Of a stretch of 64,000 nucleotides of DNA, positions 34,963-46,570 are shown piece by piece. A program made the position numbers and the translations under genes. Origin of the DNA: Paragyromitra xinjiangensis (lineage: Eukaryota; Ascomycota; Pezizomycetes; Pezizales; Discinaceae); NCBI GenBank assembly GCA_038503065.1, contig JBCAMK010000007.1:1488001-1552000 (forward strand), in the 5' to 3' direction. A model generated the notes under the pieces. That model searched no databases, had not been told where the DNA came from, and saw only the letters and a list, made by a program, of their open reading frames with translations. Within the stretch, counting starts at the first letter, position 1, and each line of letters starts with the position of its first letter.

Positions 34963-37900
34963 TCAATTCTCTAAAGTATAGATCTCATTAAACGTTGTAA
35001 GATCAATTCGGTTGTTGACCAGCCATTTAGTATTATTCTCTTGGAGCTCCGGGTGCTCGGGAATGAGATGTGCTATTCCCATGATACTCTTTATCCCCAC
35101 AACGAATCGATCGTCCGCCAGCCTAGTAGATACTCTCACCATCCCATGGATGTCAGTAATCCTGCCTCCACCTGGAAAGGCTCGTAGCATCCTCACAAGG
35201 ACTAGCCGATGAGTATACTGGGTATGAGGATCCCGAATCTTGAAGAGGCAAAGCACTTTGGCTGGAAGGCGTCCTCGAAGAGCGCCAAACTGGCTCTCAT
35301 CCCCTACCTGGACCCACACCCAATCGTTCCGTGGAGCCTGACTCCTAAACGCTCGCTCCCCTGTGCATCTCACACGATGAAGCTCAAACTCCTCAGGTTG
35401 CTGGAACTTCGGCACAGGGACTCGAAGGTGAGAGAACATCTCAGCTGGGTATGTGAGAAGAGCCTCTGTATCCTCCTCAAGACGACGCTCATCCTTCAAA
35501 TTCTGACTACTATAGTATAGTATTCGTTCCGGTAGATCTGGCATATTGATCTGGGAGATGATGTCATGCAGAAGGGAGATCTTTGCTTGTCGACCACACA
35601 ATCGCCGGAGGGATGCCCTTTCTCCTGTATGCTGGACCTCGGATCGTCTAGGCCTAAGAATATCCTGCAGCTCGGGATTGAGAGGCTCAGCATCCTCGTA
35701 ATTAGGAGGCTCAGCATCCCTCGAAAGGGCCCGGAGGTTCAATATACGCATACCCAATGCTTGTCGACGTGCGTAGTAGTGCAGGATTTGCTTCGTCGAA
35801 TCGTTCTTATTGGATGCCCGATATCCTTCTTTGATCTGTTGCCGATGTGCTGTCTCCCCCGCCTCAGTAGAAAACATGGGGATCCCTCCATACTGCTTAA
35901 CGTGCTCATGGAAGTGCGTTAAGAGGTGCATCTTTGGAAAGTTGAAGTGGCTTTCTTCCTGCCGCGTTTCAATGAGTAGCTCTCTCCTTTCGAGCCTATC
36001 AGCATCCTCCAGTCGCCTTTTTCTTGATCCTGTAAAAGGATGCCGGGCATCCTGAGATAACTTCAAGCGTTTGACTGTTGCTCGTGCCTTGGCGCCTGCT
36101 TTCTTCGAAGCTCTGAATTCTAGGAAGATATCCTTATGCTGGTGGAAGTCGGCGAGGTATTGATCCATATATCGCAAGGTTTCAGGTGTATGGCTCCGAT
36201 ACTGTGCCATAAGGTGGAAATCGATAAAACTCCGCACACAAAGGATAGCTCGCTTGAAAGGATATAGCTCATCCTTCGAAGGATTGAGCAACGCAACTGC
36301 AAACGCTCCGAGAAGGATACGGCCAAGATTGCGCATCTCCTTGCCCTGCCACTGGGTGACCTCTCGATAGGCCTTTGTTGGCCTAGTCAGGCCTGGGAAG
36401 GGGGGTATCGACATCCAGACTTCGTCAAATGCCTGCTGCCTCTTGTGCTTCTCAAGGAAGCTCTCTATCCACTCCATCAAATGCTTCAATAAACCGAGAT
36501 ATATATTATGCAGGAGGTCTGGCTTGTGAAGGTCCCCAGCGCGAGGGAGGTGTGGCATCCCCCAAAAGACGTTGAATGGCGCTTTCAGCCCTCGTTCGAC
36601 GAGATACTCCAATTCCTGAGGATCTCCAGTATCGGCGAAGGATTGCGCCACTTCCTGATACTCCTTATCGTTTCGCTTCGGGCTGCTGACTAGCTCACCA
36701 AGTTGGTCTGGTCTGACCTCGCACTTTGGGCAGGCGTTTTGCTGCAGGTTGTGGAGTTGGCAATGCTCTGCGTGGTCAGCCATCCAAGCACAAAGGATTG
36801 GATAGCACATTCGGTACTGAGCATCCGCACATGCTAATCGGATTCCGATCATCCCAGCCTCCCTCATATCCTTCAAAAGGATGCTTAGAACCTCGTACAA
36901 TATATCCCTATTGGCTTCCCGGCGGAGCCTATTGATTGAATTGTCCTTGGTAAACTTTGGAGGGATCGGGAGGAGTGCCACAAGGACCATGGCCATATTC
37001 GTTGGCTTATTTCTAATCTCAGAAGGGATATTCCCTATCGTCAAGTAGATTGGCCAAGCCTTCTTGTCACCTGAGAAATTGGTAAGATGTGTGCCATCCG
37101 ATGCGCAGATGACTGGAATCACTGTGGCTCCGCGAGGTAAGCTTTCCTAGCCACGAGAATTAGCAGAATAATGGATACGTAGGAGGGAATAGCTAACCTG
37201 TATTTCCCACCACCAGTCTGCTGTATGCAGCTCAGAATACATCCTCTCTCCACTGTTGTTGTATTCTCGGATTGGACGATAGACCATATCCTTGGCATAT
37301 GCCGGCTGTTTGAGCAAGTATTGGATACAGGCCAGTATTGGCCTGAAGTAATACCACGTCACTCTTTTCCTCATCCCCTCCATGACTTCACAACTCCCTC
37401 GCTGCCAGTGTGCCTGGCCTAAATCCGGATCTATCCTATCAAGGAGTCTGTACATCGTATGGGCAGACCTAAATCCTGGCACAGGAGTACAGAGCTCCTC
37501 GTTGAAATACTCGTTGATACGGGTTTTTGCTATTCCGCTCTCCATCATCCACCTAGCGAGCTTGAAGTCAAAAGCCGTCTCAAATGGAGTGTATGGGTTT
37601 GAAAGGAGGAATTCGACAACCTCCTGATGATCCTCCACATCCCCCAAAGAGCCTGCTGCATCGGCAAATTGAATTACCCCTGGGCCAGACAGCTGCATGG
37701 GCCCTATACTAGTATTTACGTCATTATCCTCCGTATCGGAAGGATTCTCGTCATCCTTCTCACTTCCGCCTGCAGTGCTCCCATTTGACGATGTGCCTCC
37801 TTCTGAGTCAGAGCAGATATCTTCCCAGTCACTGTCTGGATTCTTTTTGCGCCATGAACCAACTGTTGCACCATCCTGATTATCCTCTTCGGATTGGGAG

Positions 37901-38022
37901 CCTCCTTGACCAAATACGATGGAGGTATGCTTAGGGTGGATATCCGCCATGTGGGTATGTAATGATATAGCTGAGCTGTAGGTGCGGCGGCACAGTGGGC
38001 AACGGGATCTTGAAACCTCCAT
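34963..38022 (-). CDS. Plavaka-like (CACTA/EnSpm-related) transposase, copy 1
   Basis: A DDE-type transposase expected to cut and paste the element by its inverted ends. Two exons, 38022-37198 and 37146-34963, give 1,002 residues; the 51-bp intron splits WWWEIQ from ESLPRGATVIPV. I start at the Met just before the C2H2 finger (MEVSRSRCPLCRRTYSS); an in-frame Met at 38091 is possible. An acidic Ser/Asp/Glu linker (residues about 45-110) follows. Then come family-typical motifs VIPVICASDGTHLTNFSGDK, AWPIYLTIGNIPSEIRNKP and NMAMVLVALLPIPPKF. Candidate catalytic acids are the Asp in CASDGT, the Asp in MADHAEHC, and the Glu in FSTEAGETAHRQQIKEGYR. A CPKC motif follows the second. The ORF is intact. 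Confidence 0.85.
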
Positions 38023-38696
38023 ATCAACTTGAAGGATGCTGGAACTCGCTTGGCAGTAGAATGCCCTTGCCGGGAGAAAGTATGATATCAATACTCGCTA
38101 AGAGAAATTAGGATGCTGACACTCGCTGATAGGAAGTAGGATATTTGCTCACTATTGGGAGGATCCAGGCTAGAGCTTGCGCGGAGCGGAATGTTGCCCC
38201 GTGGAGGATTTGCGGCGATCGCTGGAAATCAGCCTCGGGGATGCTAATGCCGAGGAGAAGTAGAACGCTGAGAGGGAGTAGGATGCTGGAAAGGAGTAGG
38301 ATGCTGTAACTCGCTGAAGTGGAGTGATATTGGTCGCTAGAGTAGGAGTCTACTACTCGTAAAGGTAGGAAGCTCTTGCTGCTGCTCGTTGGAGTTCAGG
38401 GGGTGTTGATATGAGGTTGAAATATGGGAGCAGGCTAATCCCAAAATAGGAGGTGTAGGCGTCGCTTAGTGGTTTCGAGGTGGGTTAGGGTTGGCCTGCG
38501 CACAGATCCTATCAATACCTCACATATGACCTCATAAACGCTGCCAGGGCAAACAAATCCTGCTTCTCCTCCTCTTCAGCTTCCTCTTCAGCTTCCTCCT
38601 CGCTCTCCTCCATCCTCTGCAACCTTCTCTCCTAGCTTGCCTAAGCTCGCGATACTATATATCCTTCCTAAACCAACTTGATATTACTGTTTCAAG
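38023..38696. promoter_or_regulatory. Divergent promoter region within the Plavaka-like element, copy 1
   Basis: 0.67 kb between the transposase start and the opposing gene start. It has at least six AGGATGCT/AGGATATT motifs, each within a longer repeat of the type GGATGCTGACACTCGCTGA. These may be binding sites for an element-encoded protein; that is inference. A purine/pyrimidine run (CTTCAGCTTCCTCTTCAGC) lies at about 38575. Confidence 0.5.
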
Positions 38697-40324
38697 ATGC
38701 CCAATATCCTCAAATCAGCAGTAGACTCGCGGAGGAAATTCAGCGCTCAAGTTGGGCGGTAAGCAAACTCCATGGTGGGGAGTATCTTGATACGTTGATA
38801 CTGATATAAATAGGCGGTGAATACTCCCAGTAAATCAAATCAAGAACCAGAAGCAAGTGCTATTCAGAATACTGCGAAAGATACAGAGACTCTCGAACGA
38901 ACGAAAACGCCCGTCCAGCAGCGACGACTATACACAAAGAAAATTTGCCCGCCGCGCCGCAGCTCCTTCAACTCCAACTTCTTCAACTCCTACTCCTCGT
39001 GCTCGGAGGACTGATATCCCAACCGCTCCTCCGACAATATAGGTTGGCGACTCTTTTTGGACCAGGTACTTATAACATCCAAGAAGGATACACAGACTCC
39101 ATCCCCCTCCATGGCTGCTTTAGATAAAGGTAAAGGCAAAGCTAAGGAACCATCGGAGGATCCGGAAACCCCGAAGGAGGATACGGAGACTCCGAAGAAG
39201 GACCCAAAACCTCCAAAGAAGCCTGAAACGCCGAAGAAAGTGGTAATAAAGGAAAAGGCGCCAAAGAAGGAAACGCCAAAGAAAAAGCTCATGAAAGCCA
39301 CTGACTATAAGCCACTCCTTGGGTTTAGAGAGGATAATCCTCATCATTATACCGTCCTTCGGAGTGATGTCGTATCCTATTTGAGGATGCATGGTATCCG
39401 AGGCATTGCTAATCCTACCGTAGATGCATGGGAGTTATTAACGGCATGGGCAACAGAGCACCATTCTATTGTAACCTACCGCTCAAGGCATGCGGAGGAT
39501 CAGGAGCAGGTAGATCAAGCGATGCAGAGTCTCCTCCGCGATTGCTTGCATCAGGTGCAGCAGACGGATACCAAGATCCGTGCGGAGCTAGAGGCTACTG
39601 GTATGATCAAGGCAACGGAAAAGGATGTGGAAGGTAAGATTCTGTTTATGGTCTCTATTTGTTTGACTGAAGGATGCTTACTATCGTGTGGGTGATTCAG
39701 GTTTCAAGGAAGTCGCAGTCCGAGTGATACTCTGTGACCCGGATGCCTGGTGGAGGGTTTCCACCAAGGAGACTCGTTATCCCTGGGAAGCACCGGCTGA
39801 GGCCAATTGGGGTTTAACCAAGTCTTGGGTTGCCGTAATTAGTGCTCCTACCCTTAACGAGTGCCTTCGTGTAGCCACGAGGCGATTACCTGTGGGCCGT
39901 ACTCCTCGAAGGATGCTAGGAGCCCTTATGGATGCTGTTCCTGGAGAGCTTTCTACGACTTACCCAATCTCTACTATTCTTGCCGACGATGAAGATGTTG
40001 CTGGCTGGCTAGCTCAGATACAGAGTCTAACCGCTCCGAGGATGCTGGTCGTCCTTCATCGAGCCCCATACGATGGCCCGGGCCCCAAGGGGGAGCCTGC
40101 GGAAGAGTATGATGGCTCAGATACGCCACCTGCGTCAGGGGACCCTGATTATTTTACAGCTGAGGCACTTGCCGAAGCCTTGGCTGCAGTGAAGGGAGCG
40201 GAGGATAAGGAGAAAGCGAAGGATAAGGGGAAGGCGAAGGATAAGGGGAAAGCGAAGGATAAGGGAGAGGGAAAGCGAAGGATACGGAGGAAGTGGATGA
40301 TACTGATGAAGCAGGTCCTTCTTG
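38697..40324 (+). pseudogene. Element accessory gene 1, copy 1 (frameshifted)
   Basis: The same gene as 57062-58695 in copy 2, family unrecognised. It starts MPNILKSAVD. Compared with copy 2 it lacks one base in exon 1 (about 38728), two bases at about 38888 and one at about 39028. It therefore reads out of frame to a stop at 39012-39014. The remainder is in frame from 39057: Lys/Pro-rich repeats (TPKKDPKPPKKPETPKK), then LGFREDNPHHYTVLRSDVV and WELLTAWATEHH. A further single-base loss near 40270 alters the C-terminus. The intron with donor GTAAGA and acceptor TTCAG is conserved. Confidence 0.75.
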
Positions 40325-40384
40325 AACGATTGGTATACTCCCTTCTGACTGCTATCACTAGATCAGCGAATGCTTATAATATTA

Positions 40385-40470
40385 AACAGGTCGGAAGGGT
40401 GGGATTAGGGATATTGGGATTAGGGGTATCGGGTATAAGGATTAGGATTGGGATTAGGGGAGCTTTATGG
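40385..40470. repeat. Telomere-like GGGATTAGGG run in copy 1
   Basis: Degenerate repeats of GGGATTAGGG type (GGTGGGATTAGGGATATTGG, GGATTAGGATTGGGATTAGGG). They lie between the two plus-strand genes and recur in copy 2 at 58760-58835. Possibly a G-quadruplex or a chance G-rich spacer. Confidence 0.6.
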
Positions 40471-40757
40471 GGATTACCGTGAGGATGCAGGACATCCTTT
40501 GATATTTGCTATCCGTGTATTTTGTTTATTTTGGGGGGGGGTCGAAGCGCTGCGTCAGTAGTATTATATTAGGACTAGAGTTAATTCAAATATGTCTTAG
40601 AGGATAGACCACACTCCTTATAATCGTCACCCCCAGAGGTTCTCCTCAGGATTCTCTCTCTCCTCCATACGCTATTCTCCTCCATACGCTATTCTCTCTC
40701 ATACAATACTATATCGCCTTCTATTATCCTTCCAAATCATCCATTATCCATTGAAGG

Positions 40758-42683
40758 ATGGCAGGCATCAGCAAGAGAAGCCATGAAGCAGCTAAACGAA
40801 TGCCACCTCCCTCTCGCCACGCACCTGGACCCTCCGAAGGAAGGAGAAGGCGTATCGCTGATCCGGAAGCTGAGCCTCTTAATTATACCCGACGTGGCAA
40901 AGAAAGAGAAAGAGGACCAGCATCGCAGGAAGGAGAGGAATTCGAGGAGGAGGTAGAGGAGGAGGCAGAGGAGGAAGTAGATGAAGGAGATTCGGCAGAT
41001 GAGGACTTCTATGAGGATGAGCAAGCTCCCCCTCCAAGTCAGAACCGGACTAGAAAATCGCAGACGAAGATACAGGCAGCAGCAGCAGAAATGGCCCGTA
41101 ATGCCAGCTATCGAGGGCGAGCTCACTTGGTAGGAACCCTAGGGATACTGAGAATCGTCAGGTATTGAGAATCCTAAAATATTCAGTACTTTCTAACTGC
41201 AAAATAGCGTGTTCCTGAATCTCTAGAGCAAACACCAGCTCGGCGAGCTAGGCCAGGGCGCCCTCCGGCAACTCCTGCCAACTCCCCTAATCGTCTATCT
41301 GGTGAGAGTCGTAGCAGTGGAAGGTCTGTATCTCCCATGGACGATACAGAGAGTCGTCTCGGGGGAGACCTCCATAGAAGGAGTAGCAGAAGCATATATC
41401 TGCTGGGGGACCCTATCCGCGCCTTGGTCCATGCATGCCAGGAGAATATTTTCCAGAAGACCCTATTTTGTGAGCCCCTGCCATCCCCCGACACATTGCT
41501 CAGGTGGATACGTGCTGCTTGGGCAAAGGCTTCGGAGGATATGGAGCGTCAGGGCTCCTCTGAGGCAAACTTTGTACTCGTCAGGTATTCATTCCCAATC
41601 CACAGACCACCTACAGCTTGTCCGAATTGCTTGCCTTGGAGAGCTTGGAACTGACCAAAGAAAACCACGTCCAGGTAATTACCCCTTCCTTTAAGGATAC
41701 TGCATATCCTCACACGAGATATAGATTAGCCAACAGCACTGCCGGGTGCGCTCTCACCTCGTTGGCGCAGCCAAGGCGAGCATTGTCCAGCTCTATGAGT
41801 TGGATGAGCAAAATCCTGAGAGTATCCGAAACAAGGTGGAGTATTTGCTAGTCAAGGATAGGTTTATGTGCCTTGAATCTACCATGGCGGTATGTCGAAT
41901 TCGGGAGCAATAGGAGTAGGAAGCTGACCATCCTACTAGGATTATAAGAATCGCTTTCTCAATGATGCGATTGCTGAGCTCATCTTCCTCCGGTACTATA
42001 AAGGGAGAAGGATGAGGGGACGCTCCGATGCCGCGTTTAGCTCCTTGATCAATAAGGAGTTCATTTGTTTTATCACAGCAGCGCTTCAGTATGGGCTAAA
42101 GGCCTGGAGGACTGGCATGTATGTGGAGCCTGTGGACTTCACTCGGGATACCTGTCATCGTACCACTCCCCCCTCCCCGGATCCTACTATATCTCTCCTA
42201 GGAAGACTGACATCCTTTATAGCGGTCTGGCACAGGCACTGCAGGACGTGGAATGCCATAGCACTCAGAGCTCCTGAATGGGAAGGGGAAATTCTCAGTG
42301 CAATTCGGCATGAAGTAGAGAGAAAGGTTTCCAAGGTGACTAGGAGGCCTGTGGAAGAGTCAGCTGATCCTTGGAGCGATGACGACGACGACGATCATAT
42401 GGGTGAGTTACGGAATCGCAAGCGGAAACGGGACCTTGAGAAGGGAGGTTATCAGGATACTCGCAGCAAAGCTAGGCGAAAGGGTTCGGAGTCTCCTCAT
42501 CCTGAGGATCAGGAGCAGGCACCAGGACCTGTCAATATTCCTACCCTTTTCCTAGAGCGAGAAAACGAGAGCGAGATCGAAACTGAGGTCGATACCCCTC
42601 CTCCAACTACTGATGATATGCAGGTCGACCTTGCTGGGGCTGTTGCAAGCTTCGAGCAGGAGAGGGAGGCTGAGGATCTTTGA
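40758..42683 (+). pseudogene. Element accessory gene 2, copy 1 (frameshifted)
   Basis: Same four-exon plan as the intact copy at 59129-61052: 40758-41129, 41208-41674, 41737-41889 and 41940-42683. Exon 2 differs near 41550-41575: CAGGGCTCCTCTGAGGCAAA replaces CAGGCTCCTCTGGAGGCAGC, a net gain of two bases that shifts the frame. Other exons are open. See the copy 2 entry for protein features. Confidence 0.8.
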
Positions 42684-42699
42684 AGGGATGTTTGGAGCC

Positions 42700-42965
42700 A
42701 TGGAGGATACACTGTATCTTTCGTTTGTTTTTGTCTGTCTTATGGTTAGTCTTAGGGGGCCGTAGAGGATACGCTGCATCTTTCCTTTTGTTTGTTTCTG
42801 TCTGTCTTTTGGTTGGTCTTGAGGTCTGTGGAGGATACGCTGCATCTTTCTTTTCGTTTGTTTTTGTCTGTCTTTTGGTTAGTCTCGGGGTCAGTGGAGG
42901 ATACACTGCATCTTTTCCTTAGTTCGTTTTTTTAGATTGCGCTGTGGAGGATACGCCTCATCTTT
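42700..42965. repeat. About 66-bp tandem repeat near the right end of copy 1
   Basis: Four imperfect units starting GGAGGATACGCTGCATCTTT and continuing with TTTGTTTGTTTCTGTCTGTC. The break in copy 2 (about 61200) and the inner end of the inverted fragment (52634) both fall at the GTGGAGG of such a unit. Confidence 0.8.
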
Positions 42966-43678
42966 CGATTTGTTTGCTGTTTAATCCGTCTGTTGATTGG
43001 TCTCGATATGCGAAGGATTATCTATATCATTTTGGAGGATTCTCGCTATAATAGTAATTTCAATTCTTCTGCACTCAATTCCTCAGGTCCGAGTGATATC
43101 ATGTGAATGGCTTTAAGTGTGATTTGAAGCAAGGACCTCCTGAGCGAGGATGTGGGATGCCATAGCGATTATGGAGAGCTCAGGAGGATTCAAAGGACCT
43201 CCGAGACGATTCAGGATATCTCCGGGAGGTATAAATGCAATGGTATGGAGTTGTAAAGTAAAGAACGCTTGCTCCATGGGAGGAAGCACGATATCGCGTA
43301 TCCTTCGGAGGAAGTAGTCATGCCTCTGCGCTCCCCAGGAGAACACTAAACGTTCGTATGCTTCAGGGAGGACGTAGTCGTGCTGCTGCTCTCCCTGGGA
43401 GGAAGCTCAATATCGTGTACTCCATGAAGGAAGCAGCCATGCGACGATTCTCCACAGGATATTGACTAATACTTGCCCATTATGGAGACACCTGGAGGAG
43501 CCTAAGCATCTCCGTGGAGACTCGGGGAGCAGGTGCGGACGACTCCCAGGGTCTCCACGAGGATGTGGAGTATCGTTCGCTCCTCCAGGTAGGCACATTT
43601 TTTCCAGGAGTCTCCAGCGCCTCCCGAGCCTCCCGAGCCTCCTGGAGCTGAGGGAGGAAATAATTATTTTTGCTGATG

Positions 43679-44599
43679 AAGAAGGGGATGAAAGACTCGC
43701 ACACCAGAGTCAAGTGGTATTGAAGAAAGAAAATTTGGATCCTAAGCTAAGTTTGTTGGCGGGCTCTTTATCAAACGAACCCGCTGAATTGGATGCCACC
43801 CTACTTCCATTATTTAAAGAAGGATATGAAACTGACCCATTCCCGGAGAAAATCCTTACAGCGTTGGAAAAGGGAGATAGACAATCAAAAGAAATCTCCT
43901 TGGCAGAATGCACCACCAGCAATGGGCTCCTCAAATACCGCCAAGGCTTCTTCGTTCCCAATTTCGATCCACTTCGTCTCGAAATCCTGAAACAATATCA
44001 CAATGCACCAGCAGCAGGACACCCAGGACGAGAGAAAACCTTCGAATTGATATCTAGGGATTTTTATTGGCTAAAGATGAGGGAGTATATCGGCCGCTAC
44101 ATTAGGAACTGCCATGTCTGTCAACAAGCAAAACCAGTAACACAAGGCACACAAGGAGTCCTACGCCCCCTACCCATTCCAAATAGACCCTGGGAAGAAT
44201 TATCGATGGATTTTGTGACTGGGTTACCGGAATCGGAAGGCTTTGATGCGATAATGGTTATTGTTGACCGATTGTCAAAAATGAGGCACCTAATTCCTTG
44301 CAACACTACCGTGAATGCTAGACAGGTGGCCGATTTATATCTTCAGAATGTTTGGAAAATCCATGGCCTACCCTCTTATATTACCTCCGACCGGGGAACA
44401 CAGTTCACTGCCAAGTTCTGGAAAGAACTATGCCAACGGCTACAGATCAACGCCAGGATGTCGACCTCTTTCCATCCAGAAACAGATGGACAGACTGAGA
44501 GATTTAATGCAGTAATGGAACAGTACCTTCGGTGCTACGTGTCCTACCAACAAGAAGACTGGGCTAAATGGTTACCGATCGCGGAGTTTGCAACAAATA
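43679..44599 (+). pseudogene. pol: Gypsy pol part 3: integrase
   Basis: Resumes in frame with EEGDERLAHQSQVVLK. The zinc-binding HHCC domain is present (H..H in YHNAPAAGHPGREKT and NCHVCQQAKP). The core acids are Asp in LSMDFVTGLPESEG, Asp in SDRGTQFTAKFW and Glu in HPETDGQTERFNAVMEQ. It ends at EFATN, where element C is inserted. Open over the whole segment. Confidence 0.93.
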
Positions 44600-46570
44600 C
44601 ATCAGCAAAACTGATTCTGATCCTGGCTTCCGCTTCTAGGTCCCGCATTCTCTTGGAGGTCAAAGCGTTGGTGTGGGAGGGTCCTGAGCGCAACTGGATC
44701 ATCCACCCGTCTTGTTGTCTATTTTGGTTGCTACAGGTCGGAAGGGCTGTGCTCCAGTACACACTGTGGACCTCACCTACAAACTCATGGACCCTCCTGG
44801 AGCTTCCTGGAGCTGAGCTGCACGGTCCATGGTGCTCTCTGGAGTTGCATATCTTCCCCCAGTACCAATTAGGGTTCGCTTTTCTAGGTCCATGGTGCTC
44901 TCTGGAGCCGTGTACCTTCCACCCGTACCAATCTGGGTACTGCTGAAGTGCGTACTTGCCCTCCACCAGTACCCTGAAGCGCGTACCTGCCCTCTATTAG
45001 GGTCCCAAATTGCGCACTCCGCTGACCGGAGATCGCAGGATCTTGCTTTGCAAGCGGGTCAATAACCCTGACCCTAGGGACTTAGCGAATTTTTAGCGAA
45101 GGTCTTTTGCTGCCACCCATACCGTTGCCACGTTACCCCTTTTCTCTTACTCACACCCATCCACACCCGTTCACACCCACACCCATCCACACCCACACCC
45201 CCTATTGCCCTTCCTAATGTGTAGTTACATGAACTTTGCTAACATCGTGACTTCAGTTCTCACATGCCACATACATTTGGACATCGACATCGGACCCTAT
45301 TACATCGGACCTCGCTTGGTCGGACCCTCAGCAGCAGACCTCGCTCGCTTCCACAGCCTGCTGAATCGACTGCCTGAGAGCCTCCCAAGCAGCCTCCGAA
45401 TCGGCTGTTTCTAAGCTTCCGAATTGACTGCTGAATTGACTCCTGAATAGACTCCGAATTGGCTGCTCAATAAACTCTGAATCGACTCCCGAATAGGCTC
45501 CGAATTGACTGCTGAATAGGCTCCTGAATAGACTCCGAATCCCGCTGAATTGACTGCTGAATTGACTGCTCAATAGACTTCGAATCGACTCCCGAATAGG
45601 CTCCTGAATAGGCTCCGAATTGACTGCTGAATAGGCTCCTGAATAGACTCCGAATCCCGCTGAATTGACTGCTGAATTGACTGCTCAATAGACTCTGAAT
45701 CGACTCCCGAATAGGCTCCTGAATAGGCTCCGAATTGACTGCTGAATAGGCTCCCGAATAGACTCCCAATCGGCTGTTTCTAAGCCTCCGAATCCCGCTG
45801 AATTGACTGCTGAATTGACTCCGAATCAGCCGTTTCTAAGCCTCCGAATCCCGCTGAATTGACTGCTCAATAGACTCCGAATCGACTCCCGAATAGGCTC
45901 CCGAATAGGCTCCGAATTGACTGCTGAATAGACTCCGAATCGACTCCGAATCGGCCGTTTCTAAGCCTCCGAATCCTGCTGAATTGACTGCTCAATAGAC
46001 TCCAAATCGGCCGTTTCCAAGCCTCCAAATCCTGCCGAATTGACTGCCGAATTGACTGCAGAATAGACTCCGAATCAACTGCGTGCCAGCGCCTGAAACA
46101 ACTGCTGAATAGCAGACCAAACAATTGATTTAGGCACAGGTGGGTTTAGTGTGGGGGGGTTGCCTCTAGTGGCGACTGCTTGATTTTGTACATAGAGATC
46201 CTGTAGGGTAGCTTTTCCATATACGTAGCCGAATTGATACCAATAATCATGTACATTCGCGTACCCCCAGAAGTAGTATTATTGGCGCCCTACAGCCGCC
46301 CTGAAGCTGCCCTAAAGCCGCCCTACAAGCGACCTACAAGCGACGGTGTGGTCCACGGGAATTGATAGAGCTCCAGGAGGGTCTGCCAACTATGGTAGGT
46401 GGTCCAGGGAGGTCCACGAGGGTCCATGAGAAGTGGTGTGTGGTCCGGGAACCGTGTGCAAGGGTCCGTGTGATATGGCTGTTCCATGGACTGGCACTTG
46501 CCTCCATCTGGTCCGCGCGGTCCATGAGGGTCTGGGAGCGCCCAGGAGCCGAGAATCAGTTTTGCTGATG
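44600..46570. mobile_element. Non-autonomous CATCAG element C in integrase
   Basis: 1,971 bp with 19-bp inverted ends CATCAGCAAAACTGATTCT and TA duplications (44598-44599, 46571-46572). Removal restores EFATNNQELTSTKITPFF. The interior has a duplicated segment (GGTCCATGGTGCTCTCTGGA at about 44825 and 44890), a 12-bp minisatellite (45405-46090) and repeated GGTCCAGGAGGTCCA-type words near the right end. No transposase. Confidence 0.88.
45405..46090. repeat. 12-bp minisatellite inside element C
   Basis: More than fifty units of GAATNGRCTSCY type, for example GAATTGACTGCT, GAATAGACTCC and GAATAGGCTCCT. The long Ser/Gln/Phe-rich open frames here come from the repeat. The same repeat, reversed, is in the outer element at 47850-48251 and 50499-50840. 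Confidence 0.92.

Larger units (their letters stand above)
34237..43678. mobile_element. 9.4-kb Plavaka-like DNA transposon, copy 1 (complete ends)
   Basis: 9,442 bp with inverted ends CATCAGCAAAAATAATTAT...ATAATTATTTTTGCTGATG and AA duplications at 34235-34236 and 43679-43680. Exact removal restores gypsy DLPEEGDERL. The transposase lies on the minus strand (34963-38022), and two multi-exon genes on the plus strand (38697-40324 and 40758-42683). Both ends carry subterminal CTCCAGGAGG/CCTCCCTGACCTCC repeats, as CACTA-group elements often do. A 2-bp duplication is within the range for that group. In this copy the transposase is open but both plus-strand genes carry frameshifts. Confidence 0.9.

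Noticed and set aside
36726..37627. Plus-strand frames opposite the transposase
   Set aside because: Shadows of a well-supported transposase gene; repeated in both copies only because the copies are nearly identical.
45328..46124. Minus-strand frames with Ser/Gln/Phe repeats
   Set aside because: Products of the 12-bp minisatellite; same-length units keep any frame open.
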